DNA of 64,000 nt from Flavobacterium petrolei. GTDB taxonomy: Bacteria > Bacteroidota > Bacteroidia > Flavobacteriales > Flavobacteriaceae. The translations under genes and the position numbers were made by a program. The number at the start of each line of letters is the position of its first letter. Position 1 is the stretch's first letter. Positions 1-8,471 of this stretch are shown here, in pieces. The notes beneath the pieces were generated by a model. That model made no database searches and was not told the origin of the DNA. It was given only the letters and a program-made list of their open reading frames with translations. The stretch spans positions 31,340 through 95,339 of the forward strand of contig NZ_QNVY02000007.1 of NCBI RefSeq assembly GCF_003314435.2, in the 5' to 3' direction.

Positions 1-31
1 AAATGATACAATTATAGAAGAAACACTTTAG
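1..31 (+). CDS. possible C-terminal end of a gene cut by the window edge
   Basis: An open frame enters from the left edge at base 2 and stops at TAG 29-31, giving a nine-residue acidic tail ending EETL. This could be the end of an upstream gene. It is too short to identify and may be chance. Confidence 0.25.
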   Translation, partial: NDTIIEETL

Positions 32-88
32 ATTAACCGATCGAATCGTTTTATAAAAATTACATTTTTTAATTAAATATTTACTCCC

Positions 89-619
89 ATGAGATTGAAA
101 ATTACAACAACGCTTTTTTTGTTTTTTATAGTTCAGGTCTTTTTTGCACAAAAAGTAAAAAATGAAACTATAAAAGTGGATGCAAAAAATAATGTAATTC
201 CAGCAGTTAATTCAACTCAAATTGCAGCAACAGCAACGGCAATAAGCAGTAAAACCAAAGAAGATACAAAATACTTAAATGACCAACTTAAGTCCGAAAA
301 GAAAGCTTTAAAGGAAGCTAAAAAAATTGAGAAAGAACAAGAGCGTTTTGAAAAAGAAAAAAAGGACTTTAACAAAAAGCAAAGCCGAATTTTTTCCGGA
401 GAGAAATCCGTTCGGAATATAAAAGATAAAATAAATAAGTCACAACGAAACTTGATTACAAGCAAGGAAAAATTAGATAAGAAAATTGCCAAAGGCAGCC
501 TTTCTTCTACTCAAATTGAAAAAGAAAATATAAAGATCAGTAAGCAACAAATTAAAACCAATAAACTGGAAGAAGATCTTGAGAAAGCTGAAAAAAAATT
601 AAATAAAGTAAGAAACTAA
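89..619 (+). CDS. secreted coiled-coil protein of unknown function
   Basis: The 176-residue product begins with a signal peptide (basic start, hydrophobic residues 7-19, FAQ cleavage-like site near 21). From about residue 55 to the end it is a highly charged Lys/Glu-rich helix with heptad-like spacing, typical of coiled coil. No catalytic motif or known domain is visible. It probably acts in the periplasm or at the envelope. It is followed by its own terminator and lies apart from its neighbours, so context gives no function. The antisense open frame at 217-492 is a shadow of the Lys/Glu codons. Confidence 0.75.
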   Translation: MRLKITTTLFLFFIVQVFFAQKVKNETIKVDAKNNVIPAVNSTQIAATATAISSKTKEDTKYLNDQLKSEKKALKEAKKIEKEQERFEKEKKDFNKKQSRIFSGEKSVRNIKDKINKSQRNLITSKEKLDKKIAKGSLSSTQIEKENIKISKQQIKTNKLEEDLEKAEKKLNKVRN

Positions 620-624
620 ATTTC

Positions 625-647
625 AACCACCTTTGGGTGGTTTTTTT
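625..647 (+). terminator. intrinsic terminator after the coiled-coil gene
   Basis: Stem AACCACC / GGTGGTT with a tight TTTG loop is followed directly by a run of T. It starts six bases after the stop codon. Confidence 0.9.
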
Positions 648-757
648 ATGACTACTCTATTCCGTTGCAAATTAGCATACAATCCTTCTTTCATTCAAAA
701 TTACATTAAACAAAATTTAGTCTTTACTTTACTTCTAAATCCTCCTAAAAAAAAGAT

Positions 758-765
758 TATATTTG
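758..765 (+). promoter_or_regulatory. -7 promoter box of pepT
   Basis: TATATTTG matches the Bacteroidota TAnnTTTG element and lies 16 bases before the pepT start. No clear TTTG -33 element is seen at the expected distance. Confidence 0.6.
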
Positions 766-781
766 CATAAAACAAAGAAAA

Positions 782-2035
782 ATGCAACATATCATAGACC
801 GTTTCATCAGTTATGTAGTTATTGATACAGAATCTGACGCCAATTCAGAAACTACGCCAAGCACAAAAAAACAATGGGATTTAGCTAATAAACTAGTTGA
901 AGAATTGAAAACTATTGGAATGCAAGACGTTTCAATAGATGATAAATCATATATTATGGCAACGTTGCCTAGTAATGTAGCGCATGATGTACCTACAATT
1001 GGGTTTATTTCACACTTTGACACATCTCCAGATTTTTGTGGTGCAAATGTAAAACCGCAAATAGTCCCAAATTATGATGGTAAAGACATTGTATTAAATG
1101 CGGATAAAAACATTATCCTTTCCCCTAATTATTTCAAAGATTTACTGCTTTACAAAGGACAAACTCTAATCACTACAGACGGCACAACCCTATTAGGCGC
1201 CGATGACAAAGCCGGAATCACGGAGATTGTCACCGCTATGGAATTCCTCATCAAAAATCCTGAAATCAAACACGGAAAAATCAGAATTGGTTTTACACCT
1301 GACGAAGAAATTGGTCGTGGCGCCCATCATTTTGATGTAGAGAAATTTGGAGCGGATTGGGCCTATACAATGGACGGAAGCCAAGTAGGAGAACTGGAAT
1401 ACGAAAATTTTAATGCGGCTGGAGCCAAAATTACTTTCAAAGGAAAAAGCGTTCATCCTGGTTATGCCAAAGGTAAAATGATTAATTCCATGTTGATTGC
1501 AAATAATTTCCTAAATGAATTGCCCTCTGGAGAAACTCCCGAAGAAACCAAAGGATACGAAGGTTTTTTTCACGTGCATCACCTAACAGGAAGTATTGAA
1601 GAAACTGTTTTGGAACTTATCATTCGCGATCATAACAAGAAAAAGTTTGAAAAACGAAAAGAACTAATTGAAAAAATAACCAAAAAAATCAATAATAAAT
1701 TTGCAAAACAATTTGGTGAAGATATTGTTACTGCCGAAATAAAAGATCAATATTACAATATGAAAGAAAAGGTTTTGCCTGTAAAACATATTGTAGATAT
1801 TGCTGAAAAAGCAATGAAGGAGATTGGAATCAAACCGCTAATAAAACCTATTCGTGGTGGAACTGACGGTTCTCAATTATCGTATAAAGGTTTACCTTGC
1901 CCAAATATTTTTGCTGGTGGACATAATTTTCACGGAAAATATGAATATGTTCCTGCTGAAAGCATGCAAAAAGCAGTTGAAGTTATTGTAAAAATAGCCG
2001 AATTGACTGCACTAGAAGTAGCTATTAAAAAATAA
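782..2035 (+). CDS. pepT: peptidase T (tripeptide aminopeptidase)
   Basis: This cytoplasmic M20-family di-zinc aminopeptidase removes the N-terminal residue from tripeptides. The 417-residue length matches the family. Expected metal ligands are present: SHFDTSP (His78, catalytic Asp80), GADDKAG (bridging Asp141), TPDEEIGRG (Glu175/Glu176), and a late His in the [11 protein letters not shown] segment near residue 382. The peptidase dimerisation (lid) domain lies around 210-320. A TAnnTTTG box sits just upstream. The next gene starts five bases after the stop, so the two are probably cotranscribed. Confidence 0.96.
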   Translation: MQHIIDRFISYVVIDTESDANSETTPSTKKQWDLANKLVEELKTIGMQDVSIDDKSYIMATLPSNVAHDVPTIGFISHFDTSPDFCGANVKPQIVPNYDGKDIVLNADKNIILSPNYFKDLLLYKGQTLITTDGTTLLGADDKAGITEIVTAMEFLIKNPEIKHGKIRIGFTPDEEIGRGAHHFDVEKFGADWAYTMDGSQVGELEYENFNAAGAKITFKGKSVHPGYAKGKMINSMLIANNFLNELPSGETPEETKGYEGFFHVHHLTGSIEETVLELIIRDHNKKKFEKRKELIEKITKKINNKFAKQFGEDIVTAEIKDQYYNMKEKVLPVKHIVDIAEKAMKEIGIKPLIKPIRGGTDGSQLSYKGLPCPNIFAGGHNFHGKYEYVPAESMQKAVEVIVKIAELTALEVAIKK

Positions 2036-2039
2036 TCTA

Positions 2040-2624
2040 TTGGAATGCTCAAAAGCGACTCACATTTGGGATAAAAACAACAGTTGGTTAGAAGAATTAG
2101 AATTTCTAAAATCAATTATTGTCAAAACTGAACTTGAAGAAACTAGCAAATGGGGCGGAATTGTTTATGTCCTCAATGGCAAAAATGTAATAGGAATTGC
2201 TGGATTCAAAAATTACTTTGCCATTTGGTTTTTCAACGGTGTCCTATTGGAAGACAAAAAAAAGTTGTTAGTGAATGCACAAGAAGGTGTTACAAAAGCA
2301 TTGCGGCAGTGGCGTTTTAAATCAAAAGAAGAAGTCAATGAAGGTGATGTCCTGAATTATATAAAGGAAGCCATTGAAAATGAAAAGCGAGGAAAAACGA
2401 GTAAGCCTGAAAAGAAAATGCCAATTTTATCCGAGTTTTTCCAAAAAGAATTAATTGCCAATCAAAAATTAGCAGCGGCTTTTCAGAAATTCTCAGCGTA
2501 CAAGCAATATGAATTCATGGAATATATTGAAAGTGCAAAACGAGAAGAAACTAAACGTTCCCGGATTGATAAAATCATCCCAATGATACTCGATAGCATT
2601 GGTCTTAATGACAAATACCGATAA
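2040..2624 (+). CDS. YdeI/OmpD-associated family protein (DUF1801 plus YdeI C-terminal region)
   Basis: The 194-residue protein has a DUF1801 fold in residues 10-110, with the typical segments ETSKWGGIVYVLNGKN, FAIWFFNGVLL and VNAQEGVTKALRQWRF. The C-terminal YdeI module follows (AFQKFSAYKQYEFMEYIESAKREETKRSRI). The biochemical role of the family is not established. The start is decided by elimination: stops in this frame precede it inside pepT and the next Met is near residue 128, so the TTG at 2040, four bases after the pepT stop, is the only usual start codon. That spacing implies translational coupling to pepT. A terminator follows. Confidence 0.88.
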   Translation: MECSKATHIWDKNNSWLEELEFLKSIIVKTELEETSKWGGIVYVLNGKNVIGIAGFKNYFAIWFFNGVLLEDKKKLLVNAQEGVTKALRQWRFKSKEEVNEGDVLNYIKEAIENEKRGKTSKPEKKMPILSEFFQKELIANQKLAAAFQKFSAYKQYEFMEYIESAKREETKRSRIDKIIPMILDSIGLNDKYR

Positions 2625-2628
2625 GATT

Positions 2629-2667
2629 AAGTCCCATTACTGAAATTTCAGGAATGGGACTTTTTTT
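2629..2667 (+). terminator. intrinsic terminator after the pepT-ydeI unit
   Basis: Stem AAGTCCCATT / AATGGGACTT with a 14-base loop and a T-run. The following ~255 bases up to the next gene are AT-rich and show no further feature. Confidence 0.9.
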
Positions 2668-2923
2668 ATTAAAAAAAATCAAACTTAGCAATGATTTACT
2701 TTACTAATTGATGCTAAAATTAATCTCTAATTTCTGCTTATATTTTTTAGTTGGCTTACTTCGTTGTCATGTATTCGTACAAATTTAGATTCAAATAAAG
2801 AAAAGCTTAACATTGGACAATTGATTAAATCACTATATTTACTTACAATAACTTAACAATTTATTAAAACAAGAAGAAACATTAGTTTTAATAAAGCAAA
2901 ATCTAATACTAAAAACACAAACT

Positions 2924-3376
2924 ATGATACAAAAAGAAGAAGAAGAAGAGACGATACAACCGTCTTTGGAAAAACCTGAAGTTGTAAAACCAACCCGAAC
3001 CAGAAAACCAAAAATTATTAACCCTGAAGTGGTACCTGCCGAAATTATCGAACCTGAAAATGAAACTGTAATCACTGAAATTATTGAAGAAATGATAACC
3101 ATTTCTGCTGAAAGCAACGATGATACTGCTGCACAACCAAGTAAAAAGGACACTAAAAAAGACACTAAAAAGAAGATAAAGATGAAAGATAAAGACAAGA
3201 AAAAGGTTAAAAAAGCTGACGCAAAAGAAAAAGCAAAGCAAAAAGCAAAAGCCAAAAAGGCAAAAAAAGCGAAAAAGGACAAAGCGAAGAAAGCAAAAGT
3301 AAAAGCGAAGATCAAAGCTAAAAAAGCCAAAGCAAAATCTAAAAAAGCAAAGAAGAATAAAAAGAATAAAAAATAA
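2924..3376 (+). CDS. Lys/Ala-rich low-complexity protein with an acidic head and basic tail
   Basis: The 150-residue protein is sharply bipartite. Residues 1-65 are rich in Glu, Pro, Thr and Val, starting MIQKEEEEE and carrying PTRTRKPK. Residues 70-150 are almost entirely Lys and Ala with KKAKAK-type repeats. There is no signal peptide. The tail resembles histone H1-like Lys-rich bacterial tails that bind nucleic acid or polyanions, but that is inference from composition. The protein may also be a ribosome- or nucleoid-associated factor. The long antisense frames at 2839-3330 arise from poly-Lys codons and are not genes. It has its own terminator, shared with yajC on the other strand. Confidence 0.7.
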   Translation: MIQKEEEEETIQPSLEKPEVVKPTRTRKPKIINPEVVPAEIIEPENETVITEIIEEMITISAESNDDTAAQPSKKDTKKDTKKKIKMKDKDKKKVKKADAKEKAKQKAKAKKAKKAKKDKAKKAKVKAKIKAKKAKAKSKKAKKNKKNKK

Positions 3377-3400
3377 TATTATTCTTTTTTATGCAAAAAA

Positions 3401-3440
3401 AAAGTCTCAATCCGAATATTTTCCGGTTGAGACTTTTTTT
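3401..3440. terminator. bidirectional terminator between the Lys-rich gene and yajC
   Basis: Stem AAAGTCTCAA-CCGGAA-type arms (3401-3415 with 3421-3436) are flanked by an A-run on the left and a T-run on the right. It can therefore end transcription from both convergent genes. Confidence 0.88.
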
Positions 3441-3457
3441 AATTTATAAAATGAAAA

Positions 3458-3730
3458 TTATTTTTTGTTCAAAATAGCACTCATTTCCATAGAAATCGCA
3501 GAACGCTCCATTTTCAATTTTCCTGACATCGTTTCTACAACAACAGTTGTATCTGCAAGCTCAGAAACTTTTCCGTGAAGTCCACTTTTGGTGATGATTT
3601 TATCACCTACTTTTAGTGTACTTTCAAATTCTTTTTCTTGTTTTGCTTTTTTCTGTTGTGGTCTGATCATAAAGAAATAGATCACCACAAACATTAATAT
3701 AAACGGTGCAAATTGAGTTAACTGTTCCAT
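3458..3730 (-). CDS. yajC: preprotein translocase accessory subunit YajC
   Basis: The 90-residue inner-membrane protein is associated with the SecDF-YajC holotranslocase. It has one N-terminal membrane segment (residues 7-22, ending FFMIRPQQKK, the family hallmark) and a cytoplasmic KOW-like region containing KVGDKIITKSGLHGKV. Length matches the family. It lies 30 bases downstream of nusB on the same strand and is probably cotranscribed with it, a common Flavobacteriia arrangement. Confidence 0.95.
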   Translation of the reverse strand: MEQLTQFAPFILMFVVIYFFMIRPQQKKAKQEKEFESTLKVGDKIITKSGLHGKVSELADTTVVVETMSGKLKMERSAISMEMSAILNKK

Positions 3731-3760
3731 AATTTTGATTCTCTTTTTATTTGTTAATTA

Positions 3761-4705
3761 TTACATTAGACCACGACCGGCTTTTATAATTCTTTTGCTG
3801 GTTTGCAGTTCTTTTACTAAATTGTCTAAAATTCCGTTGATAAAAATACTACTTTTTGGTGTAGAATATTCTTTGGCAACCTCTAAATATTCGTTAAGTG
3901 TAACTTTTACAGGAATAGAAGGGAATTTCAAGAATTCACAAATTGCCATTTTCAGAATAATAGTATCAATCTCGGCAATTCTCTCACTGTCCCAATTAGG
4001 CGTTTTATCTACATATTCTTTAGCTAATTCTGATTCGTTAAGCACTGTTTTTCTAAACAAATCTTTCACAAAATCTTTGTCCTCATTGTCTTTATACAAT
4101 TTTGGAACTCGGAAATTATCATCTTCACCAGCCTTAATCGCTTTCAATTGCTTGATAATATGTGTATTCACTAACGGAATATCATCAACCCAAGTCAATT
4201 TATCATCCTCAAGATAGTCATACAATTTCTCGTTTGGAACAATAACTTCCATGAATAAATCAACGATAAACTGTCGGTCTTCCTCAAACGTGTTCACGTC
4301 ATTACTCATGTATTGCGCATACAATGGACTCGCCTTGATATCATTCAAAAGCAATAAAATATAATCGTCGTTTAAAGTCCAATTATTGATCTTACGGTTT
4401 TCCAGAGCAATACTTAATGAATTATTTTCGGAAAGAATTTGAAAAATCCTGTTTTTGATGAATTTTTCGTTAGGCTTGCGTTCCTCAGGAGTTGCAAGAT
4501 GTTTCAAACTTGATTTGTGCAAAAAGATAGTTTCTGTTTTGCAAATTTCAATCAGCGAAGAAAGCATTATAAGGTATAAATCTTGAATATTGTCGATACT
4601 GTAAAAAAGGAATTTTTCTTCTTTTTCCAAATTATCTGAACCGCTTTGATGCATCGCATAAATGGACTGCATGACTTTAACGCGAATGTGTCTTCTATTT
4701 ACCAC
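3761..4705 (-). CDS. nusB: transcription antitermination factor NusB (long Bacteroidota form)
   Basis: NusB binds the boxA RNA of rRNA leaders with S10 and suppresses termination. The N-terminus (NRRHIRVKVMQSIYAMHQSG) and C-terminal helical region (ELAKEYVDKTPNWDSERIAEID, then VKVTLNEYLEVAKEYS and FINGILDNLVKEL) are diagnostic. At 314 residues it is about twice the length of the E. coli protein; the extra helical sequence lies in the middle (roughly 50-190), as usual in Bacteroidota. The start is GTG at 4705: it immediately precedes the conserved NRRHIR, and a promoter box lies 29 bases upstream. It leads a nusB-yajC operon. Confidence 0.94.
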   Translation of the reverse strand: MVNRRHIRVKVMQSIYAMHQSGSDNLEKEEKFLFYSIDNIQDLYLIMLSSLIEICKTETIFLHKSSLKHLATPEERKPNEKFIKNRIFQILSENNSLSIALENRKINNWTLNDDYILLLLNDIKASPLYAQYMSNDVNTFEEDRQFIVDLFMEVIVPNEKLYDYLEDDKLTWVDDIPLVNTHIIKQLKAIKAGEDDNFRVPKLYKDNEDKDFVKDLFRKTVLNESELAKEYVDKTPNWDSERIAEIDTIILKMAICEFLKFPSIPVKVTLNEYLEVAKEYSTPKSSIFINGILDNLVKELQTSKRIIKAGRGLM

Positions 4706-4733
4706 CTTGTAAGAACTTTTATTAATTAGGGTG

Positions 4734-4741
4734 CAAAAATA
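4734..4741 (-). promoter_or_regulatory. -7 promoter box of nusB-yajC
   Basis: On the minus strand this reads TATTTTTG, a full match to TAnnTTTG, 29 bases before the nusB GTG. No clear -33 element was recognised. Confidence 0.55.
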
Positions 4742-4857
4742 AGTATTTCATTTTTTAAAATAAAATATATAATCGCTTATTTTACTGCAATCAATCAACA
4801 GTACTCAGTAAATGCTACTAAAACATCCCCTGAATACTGATAATTGAGCACTGAAAA

Positions 4858-5964
4858 CTACTTTTTACTGTTCTCTATTTTTCTTTGATTGATTCTATTT
4901 TGGGCAATAGTCAAAGCAGCATGATGTGTTGTCATGTTGTTAGCAATTGCAAAATCAAAAATCTCCAATGTTGTGTTATAGATATTTTCTGTTTTACGCA
5001 TGATTTCTGCTTTGTCATAATGCGCTAATTCAGCGTAAACATTGATGATTCCACCTGCATTAATCAAGAAATCGGGAGCATATAAAATCCCTCTTTCCTG
5101 TAAAATTGCACCGTGAACATTCTCATCAGCTAATTGATTATTAGCAGCTCCGGCGATTACTTTTGCTTTAATTTTATAAACTGTATTGTCATTTAAAGTT
5201 GCTCCCATGGCGCAAGGCGCATAAATATCAACATCTGCACTGTACAAATCGTCTCCTCTGAAAATTTCTGCATGGTACTTCGCTCCTACTTCATTCAGTT
5301 TTTCTTCATTGATATCAGCAATAGTAACGATTGCTCCTTCTTTGGTCAAATAATCAACTAAAGTTTCACCAACATGACCAATTCCTTGAACCAATACTTT
5401 CTTGCCACTCAAAATATCAGAACCAAATTGTTGTTTTGCAGCTGCTTTCATTCCTAAATATACTCCGTAAGCCGTAACAGGCGACGGATTTCCAGAACCA
5501 CCTCTTGATTCAGAAATTCCGGTAACATATGGTGTTACATCTCTAACGATATCCATATCTGCGGTTTCCATTCCCACATCTTCAGCAGTAATATATCTTC
5601 CGCTTAAACCGTGTACAAATTCACCAAACTTGCGCATCAACTCGGGCGTTTTTTGCGTTTTTGCATCTCCTATAATCACAGCTTTACCGCCACCAATATT
5701 TAATCCTGTAATCGCTGCTTTAAAAGTCATACCGCGTGAAAGACGCAAAACATCATTTAATGCTTCCCATTCATTGGCGTAATTATACATTCGCGTACCT
5801 CCTAAAGCTGGACCCATTACCGAATTATGAATACCAATAATTGCTTTTAAACCTGTATCTTTGTCGTTGCAAAATACAATTTGTTCGTGATCATCAAATG
5901 ATAATTGACCAAAAACGGGATCCATTTTTTGAAGTTCCTTTCCAGTTGTGAAAGCTGCATTCAT
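4858..5964 (-). CDS. ldh: Glu/Leu/Phe/Val dehydrogenase, probably leucine dehydrogenase
   Basis: The enzyme reversibly and NAD-dependently deaminates branched-chain amino acids to 2-oxo acids. The 368-residue length fits leucine/phenylalanine dehydrogenases rather than the ~450-residue glutamate dehydrogenases. Visible motifs are GPALGGTRMYNY, GMTFKAAITGLNIGGGKAVI (substrate and catalytic Lys residues), AEDVGM, and a Rossmann motif VLVQGIGHVGETL near residue 190, followed by Asp in TIADIN favouring NAD. The C-terminal APDFLINAGGIINVYAEL is typical. It is a single-gene unit with a TAnnTTTG box upstream. Exact substrate preference (Leu versus Val or Phe) is not certain. Confidence 0.92.
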   Translation of the reverse strand: MNAAFTTGKELQKMDPVFGQLSFDDHEQIVFCNDKDTGLKAIIGIHNSVMGPALGGTRMYNYANEWEALNDVLRLSRGMTFKAAITGLNIGGGKAVIIGDAKTQKTPELMRKFGEFVHGLSGRYITAEDVGMETADMDIVRDVTPYVTGISESRGGSGNPSPVTAYGVYLGMKAAAKQQFGSDILSGKKVLVQGIGHVGETLVDYLTKEGAIVTIADINEEKLNEVGAKYHAEIFRGDDLYSADVDIYAPCAMGATLNDNTVYKIKAKVIAGAANNQLADENVHGAILQERGILYAPDFLINAGGIINVYAELAHYDKAEIMRKTENIYNTTLEIFDFAIANNMTTHHAALTIAQNRINQRKIENSKK

Positions 5965-6013
5965 AGTGTAAGTTTTTATAGTGATAAATTACGAATTCGT
6001 CAAAAAGACATTT

Positions 6014-6021
6014 CAAATTTA
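6014..6021 (-). promoter_or_regulatory. -7 promoter box of the leucine dehydrogenase gene
   Basis: Minus strand reads TAAATTTG (TAnnTTTG), 49 bases upstream of the start codon. Confidence 0.5.
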
Positions 6022-6164
6022 CATAAAATATAAATATGCATCAACATTTTGTCTAAAATTTGTTAATTCATCAATTAGAGTAATCGAAAATTTATCGGTA
6101 AAAATAATAAAAACAAATTTTTAACTTAGAAATAAAATCATTTCAACACAGAATATCATAAAAA

Positions 6165-7925
6165 ATGAAAGAATTACGTTATTTAAATAAATACTTCGTC
6201 AAATACAAATACAGTTTCTTACTGGGAATTATTTTTACCATTATTGCACAGATTTTCATGCTTTTCACCCCAAAGTTGATCAGCAAATCTTTCAAGGTAA
6301 TTGAGGCTTTTGCCAAAGATAAAACCATAGCCAAATCAGTCATTCATGAGGAATTAATTTCGAATATTTTACTGATTATTGCCACAACAATCATTGCCGG
6401 ATTTCTTACTTTTTTGATGAGACAAACCTTAATTGTCATGTCCCGACACATAGAATTCGATTTGAAAAACGAAGTTTTCCGCCAATATGAGAATTTATCT
6501 CAAAATTTTTACAAGCAAAATCGTACCGGAGATTTAATGAACCGCATCAGCGAAGATGTTTCAAAAGTAAGAATGTATGTGGGTCCTGCGGTAATGTACA
6601 CGATTAATACTGTTATTCGTTTTGCAATCGTAATTGTCTATATGTATAATGTATCCCCAACTTTGACACTTTATACGCTGTTACCTTTACCCATTTTATC
6701 GTATACAATTTTCAAGTTAAGTTCCGAAATCAATATAAGGAGCACCATTTTTCAGCAATATTTATCTAAAGTTTCCAGTTTTTCGCAAGAAATATTTTCA
6801 GGAATCCGTGTGATAAAAGCGTATTCACTGGAAGGCCAACATCAAAATAACATGGTGAGCTTAGCCAATGAAAGCAAAAGTAAAAGCTTGAATTTAGCCA
6901 AAGTACAATCCTTATTCGGTCCTTTAATGTTAGCGCTTATCGGTATCAGTAACTTGGTGGTAATTTATTTTGGAGGTTTAATGTACATCAACGGTTCCAT
7001 AAATAGCATTGGAACCATTGCTGAATTTATTTTGTACGTCAACATGCTGACGTGGCCTGTAGCTTCACTTGGCTGGGTTTCTTCGATGGTTCAGGAAGCA
7101 GAAGCGTCTCAAAAAAGATTAAATGAATTCCTTAAAATTGAACCGGAGATAAAAAATAAAAACGAAAATAAATCCATAATCGAAGGCTCGATCTCTTTCG
7201 AAAACGTAAGCTATACATATGAGGATACTAATATCAAAGCGTTGCAAAACATATCTTTCACCGTTAAAAAAGGAGAAACTTTAGCTATTTTAGGGAAAAC
7301 AGGATCTGGAAAATCTACCATTTTATCCTTAATTTCCAGAATGTATGATGTAACCGATGGAAAAATAACCATTGACGGAAGTGAAATAAGCAACGTCAAT
7401 CTTTTTGATTTGCGAAACAGCATTGGTATCGTTCCGCAAGATGCGTTTTTATTTTCAGACAGTATTAAGAATAATATTATGTTTGGCAAGGAGAATGCGA
7501 GCATCCAAGAAGTGGAATCAGCAGCAAAAAGTGCCGTTGTTCATGATAACATCATGGGCTTTAATAAACAATACGAAACTGTGTTGGGTGAAAGAGGAAT
7601 TACACTTTCCGGAGGTCAAAAACAAAGAGTTTCCATTGCCAGAGCCATTATTAAGAATCCTCCTATTTTACTTTTTGATGATTGTTTGTCGGCCGTTGAT
7701 ACGGAGACAGAAGAAGCGATATTGAATAACCTGCACGAAATTTGTAAAGACAAAACAACTATAATTGTAAGCCACCGTGTGTCATCAGCTAAAAATGCTG
7801 ATAGAATTATAATTATTGATAAAGGACAAATCATCCAACAAGGTTCTCATAATCAATTGATAAATCAAGAAGGGTATTATGCGGCTTTGTATTTGAAACA
7901 ACTTTCAGAAAAAGAAATGCTATAA
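6165..7925 (+). CDS. ABC exporter, fused permease-ATPase half transporter
   Basis: The 586-residue inner-membrane half transporter (MsbA/MDR-like, homo- or heterodimer) has six membrane helices in residues ~15-320 and an ATPase domain from ~340. Walker A is GKTGSGKST (~376-384), Q-loop IGIVPQDAFLF, signature LSGGQ (~481), Walker B ILLFDDCLSAVD (~501-512) and H-loop IVSHRVSS. The residue after the Walker B Asp is Asp rather than the usual catalytic Glu. That is seen in degenerate ATP sites of heterodimeric exporters and in NBD1 of the MRP family, so activity may be slow or asymmetric. No partner gene is adjacent; the substrate is unknown. Confidence 0.93.
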   Translation: MKELRYLNKYFVKYKYSFLLGIIFTIIAQIFMLFTPKLISKSFKVIEAFAKDKTIAKSVIHEELISNILLIIATTIIAGFLTFLMRQTLIVMSRHIEFDLKNEVFRQYENLSQNFYKQNRTGDLMNRISEDVSKVRMYVGPAVMYTINTVIRFAIVIVYMYNVSPTLTLYTLLPLPILSYTIFKLSSEINIRSTIFQQYLSKVSSFSQEIFSGIRVIKAYSLEGQHQNNMVSLANESKSKSLNLAKVQSLFGPLMLALIGISNLVVIYFGGLMYINGSINSIGTIAEFILYVNMLTWPVASLGWVSSMVQEAEASQKRLNEFLKIEPEIKNKNENKSIIEGSISFENVSYTYEDTNIKALQNISFTVKKGETLAILGKTGSGKSTILSLISRMYDVTDGKITIDGSEISNVNLFDLRNSIGIVPQDAFLFSDSIKNNIMFGKENASIQEVESAAKSAVVHDNIMGFNKQYETVLGERGITLSGGQKQRVSIARAIIKNPPILLFDDCLSAVDTETEEAILNNLHEICKDKTTIIVSHRVSSAKNADRIIIIDKGQIIQQGSHNQLINQEGYYAALYLKQLSEKEML

Positions 7926-7996
7926 TTGTTGTATAATACATATTTTTTATAGATTTTTGGGTACTAGTTAACAACCATAAATTGATAGAAAGGATT

Positions 7997-8377
7997 ATGA
8001 GAGAACATGACATGTTAGAAAAAGAAGAGATTTTTTCTAAAGTTTTAAGAGCTGGAAGAAGAACCTATTTCTTTGATGTGAGAGCGACAAAAGCAGATGA
8101 TTATTACATTACCATTACAGAAAGTAAGAAATTTACCGAAGAGGATGGATCTTTCCATTTCAAAAAGCATAAAATTTATTTATACAAAGAAGATTTCGCT
8201 GCTTTCGCAGAAATTTTAGGAGAAATGACATCTTACGTTTTGAACCACAAAGGCGAAGAAGTAATCTCAGAAAGACACCAAAAAGATTTCAAAAAAGAAT
8301 ATGCATCTGAAAAATCAGATGATGAAATTATACCGCAAACATCAACTTTTACAGATATAGAATTTGATGATATTTAA
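7997..8377 (+). CDS. DUF3276 protein (PUR-alpha-like nucleic-acid binding fold)
   Basis: The 126-residue protein matches the Bacteroidota DUF3276 family, which adopts the PUR-domain fold. Hallmarks are EIFSKVLRAGRRTYFFDVR, YYITITESKKF and HKIYLYKEDFAAFAEIL. The C-terminal ~35 residues are acidic and probably disordered. A longer reading would need a TTG at 7982; the ATG at 7997 is preferred. It lies 71 bases after the ABC exporter gene and may be read through from it. It is followed by a strong terminator. Confidence 0.87.
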   Translation: MREHDMLEKEEIFSKVLRAGRRTYFFDVRATKADDYYITITESKKFTEEDGSFHFKKHKIYLYKEDFAAFAEILGEMTSYVLNHKGEEVISERHQKDFKKEYASEKSDDEIIPQTSTFTDIEFDDI

Positions 8378-8400
8378 TTTTTAGTTACTTACTTACCAAT

Positions 8401-8439
8401 AAAAAAGTCCAAAAGTCATTTGATTTTTGGACTTTTTTT
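8401..8439 (+). terminator. intrinsic terminator after the DUF3276 gene
   Basis: Stem AAAAAGTCCAAAA / TTTTTGGACTTTTT with a short loop and T-run. Confidence 0.9.
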
Positions 8440-8471
8440 GTACATTTCACTAAACAGTAGAAACAACTAAA

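Noticed and set aside
2839..3330. Long Phe/Leu-rich open frames on the minus strand opposite the Lys-rich gene
   Set aside because: They are the complement of poly-Lys/Ala codons; low complexity, no start context, and the plus-strand reading is coherent.
4791..4860. Repeated ACTGA/AGTACT-like words after the leucine dehydrogenase gene as a repeat array
   Set aside because: Short, irregular and AT-rich; no consistent unit or spacing, so not a CRISPR or repeat array.
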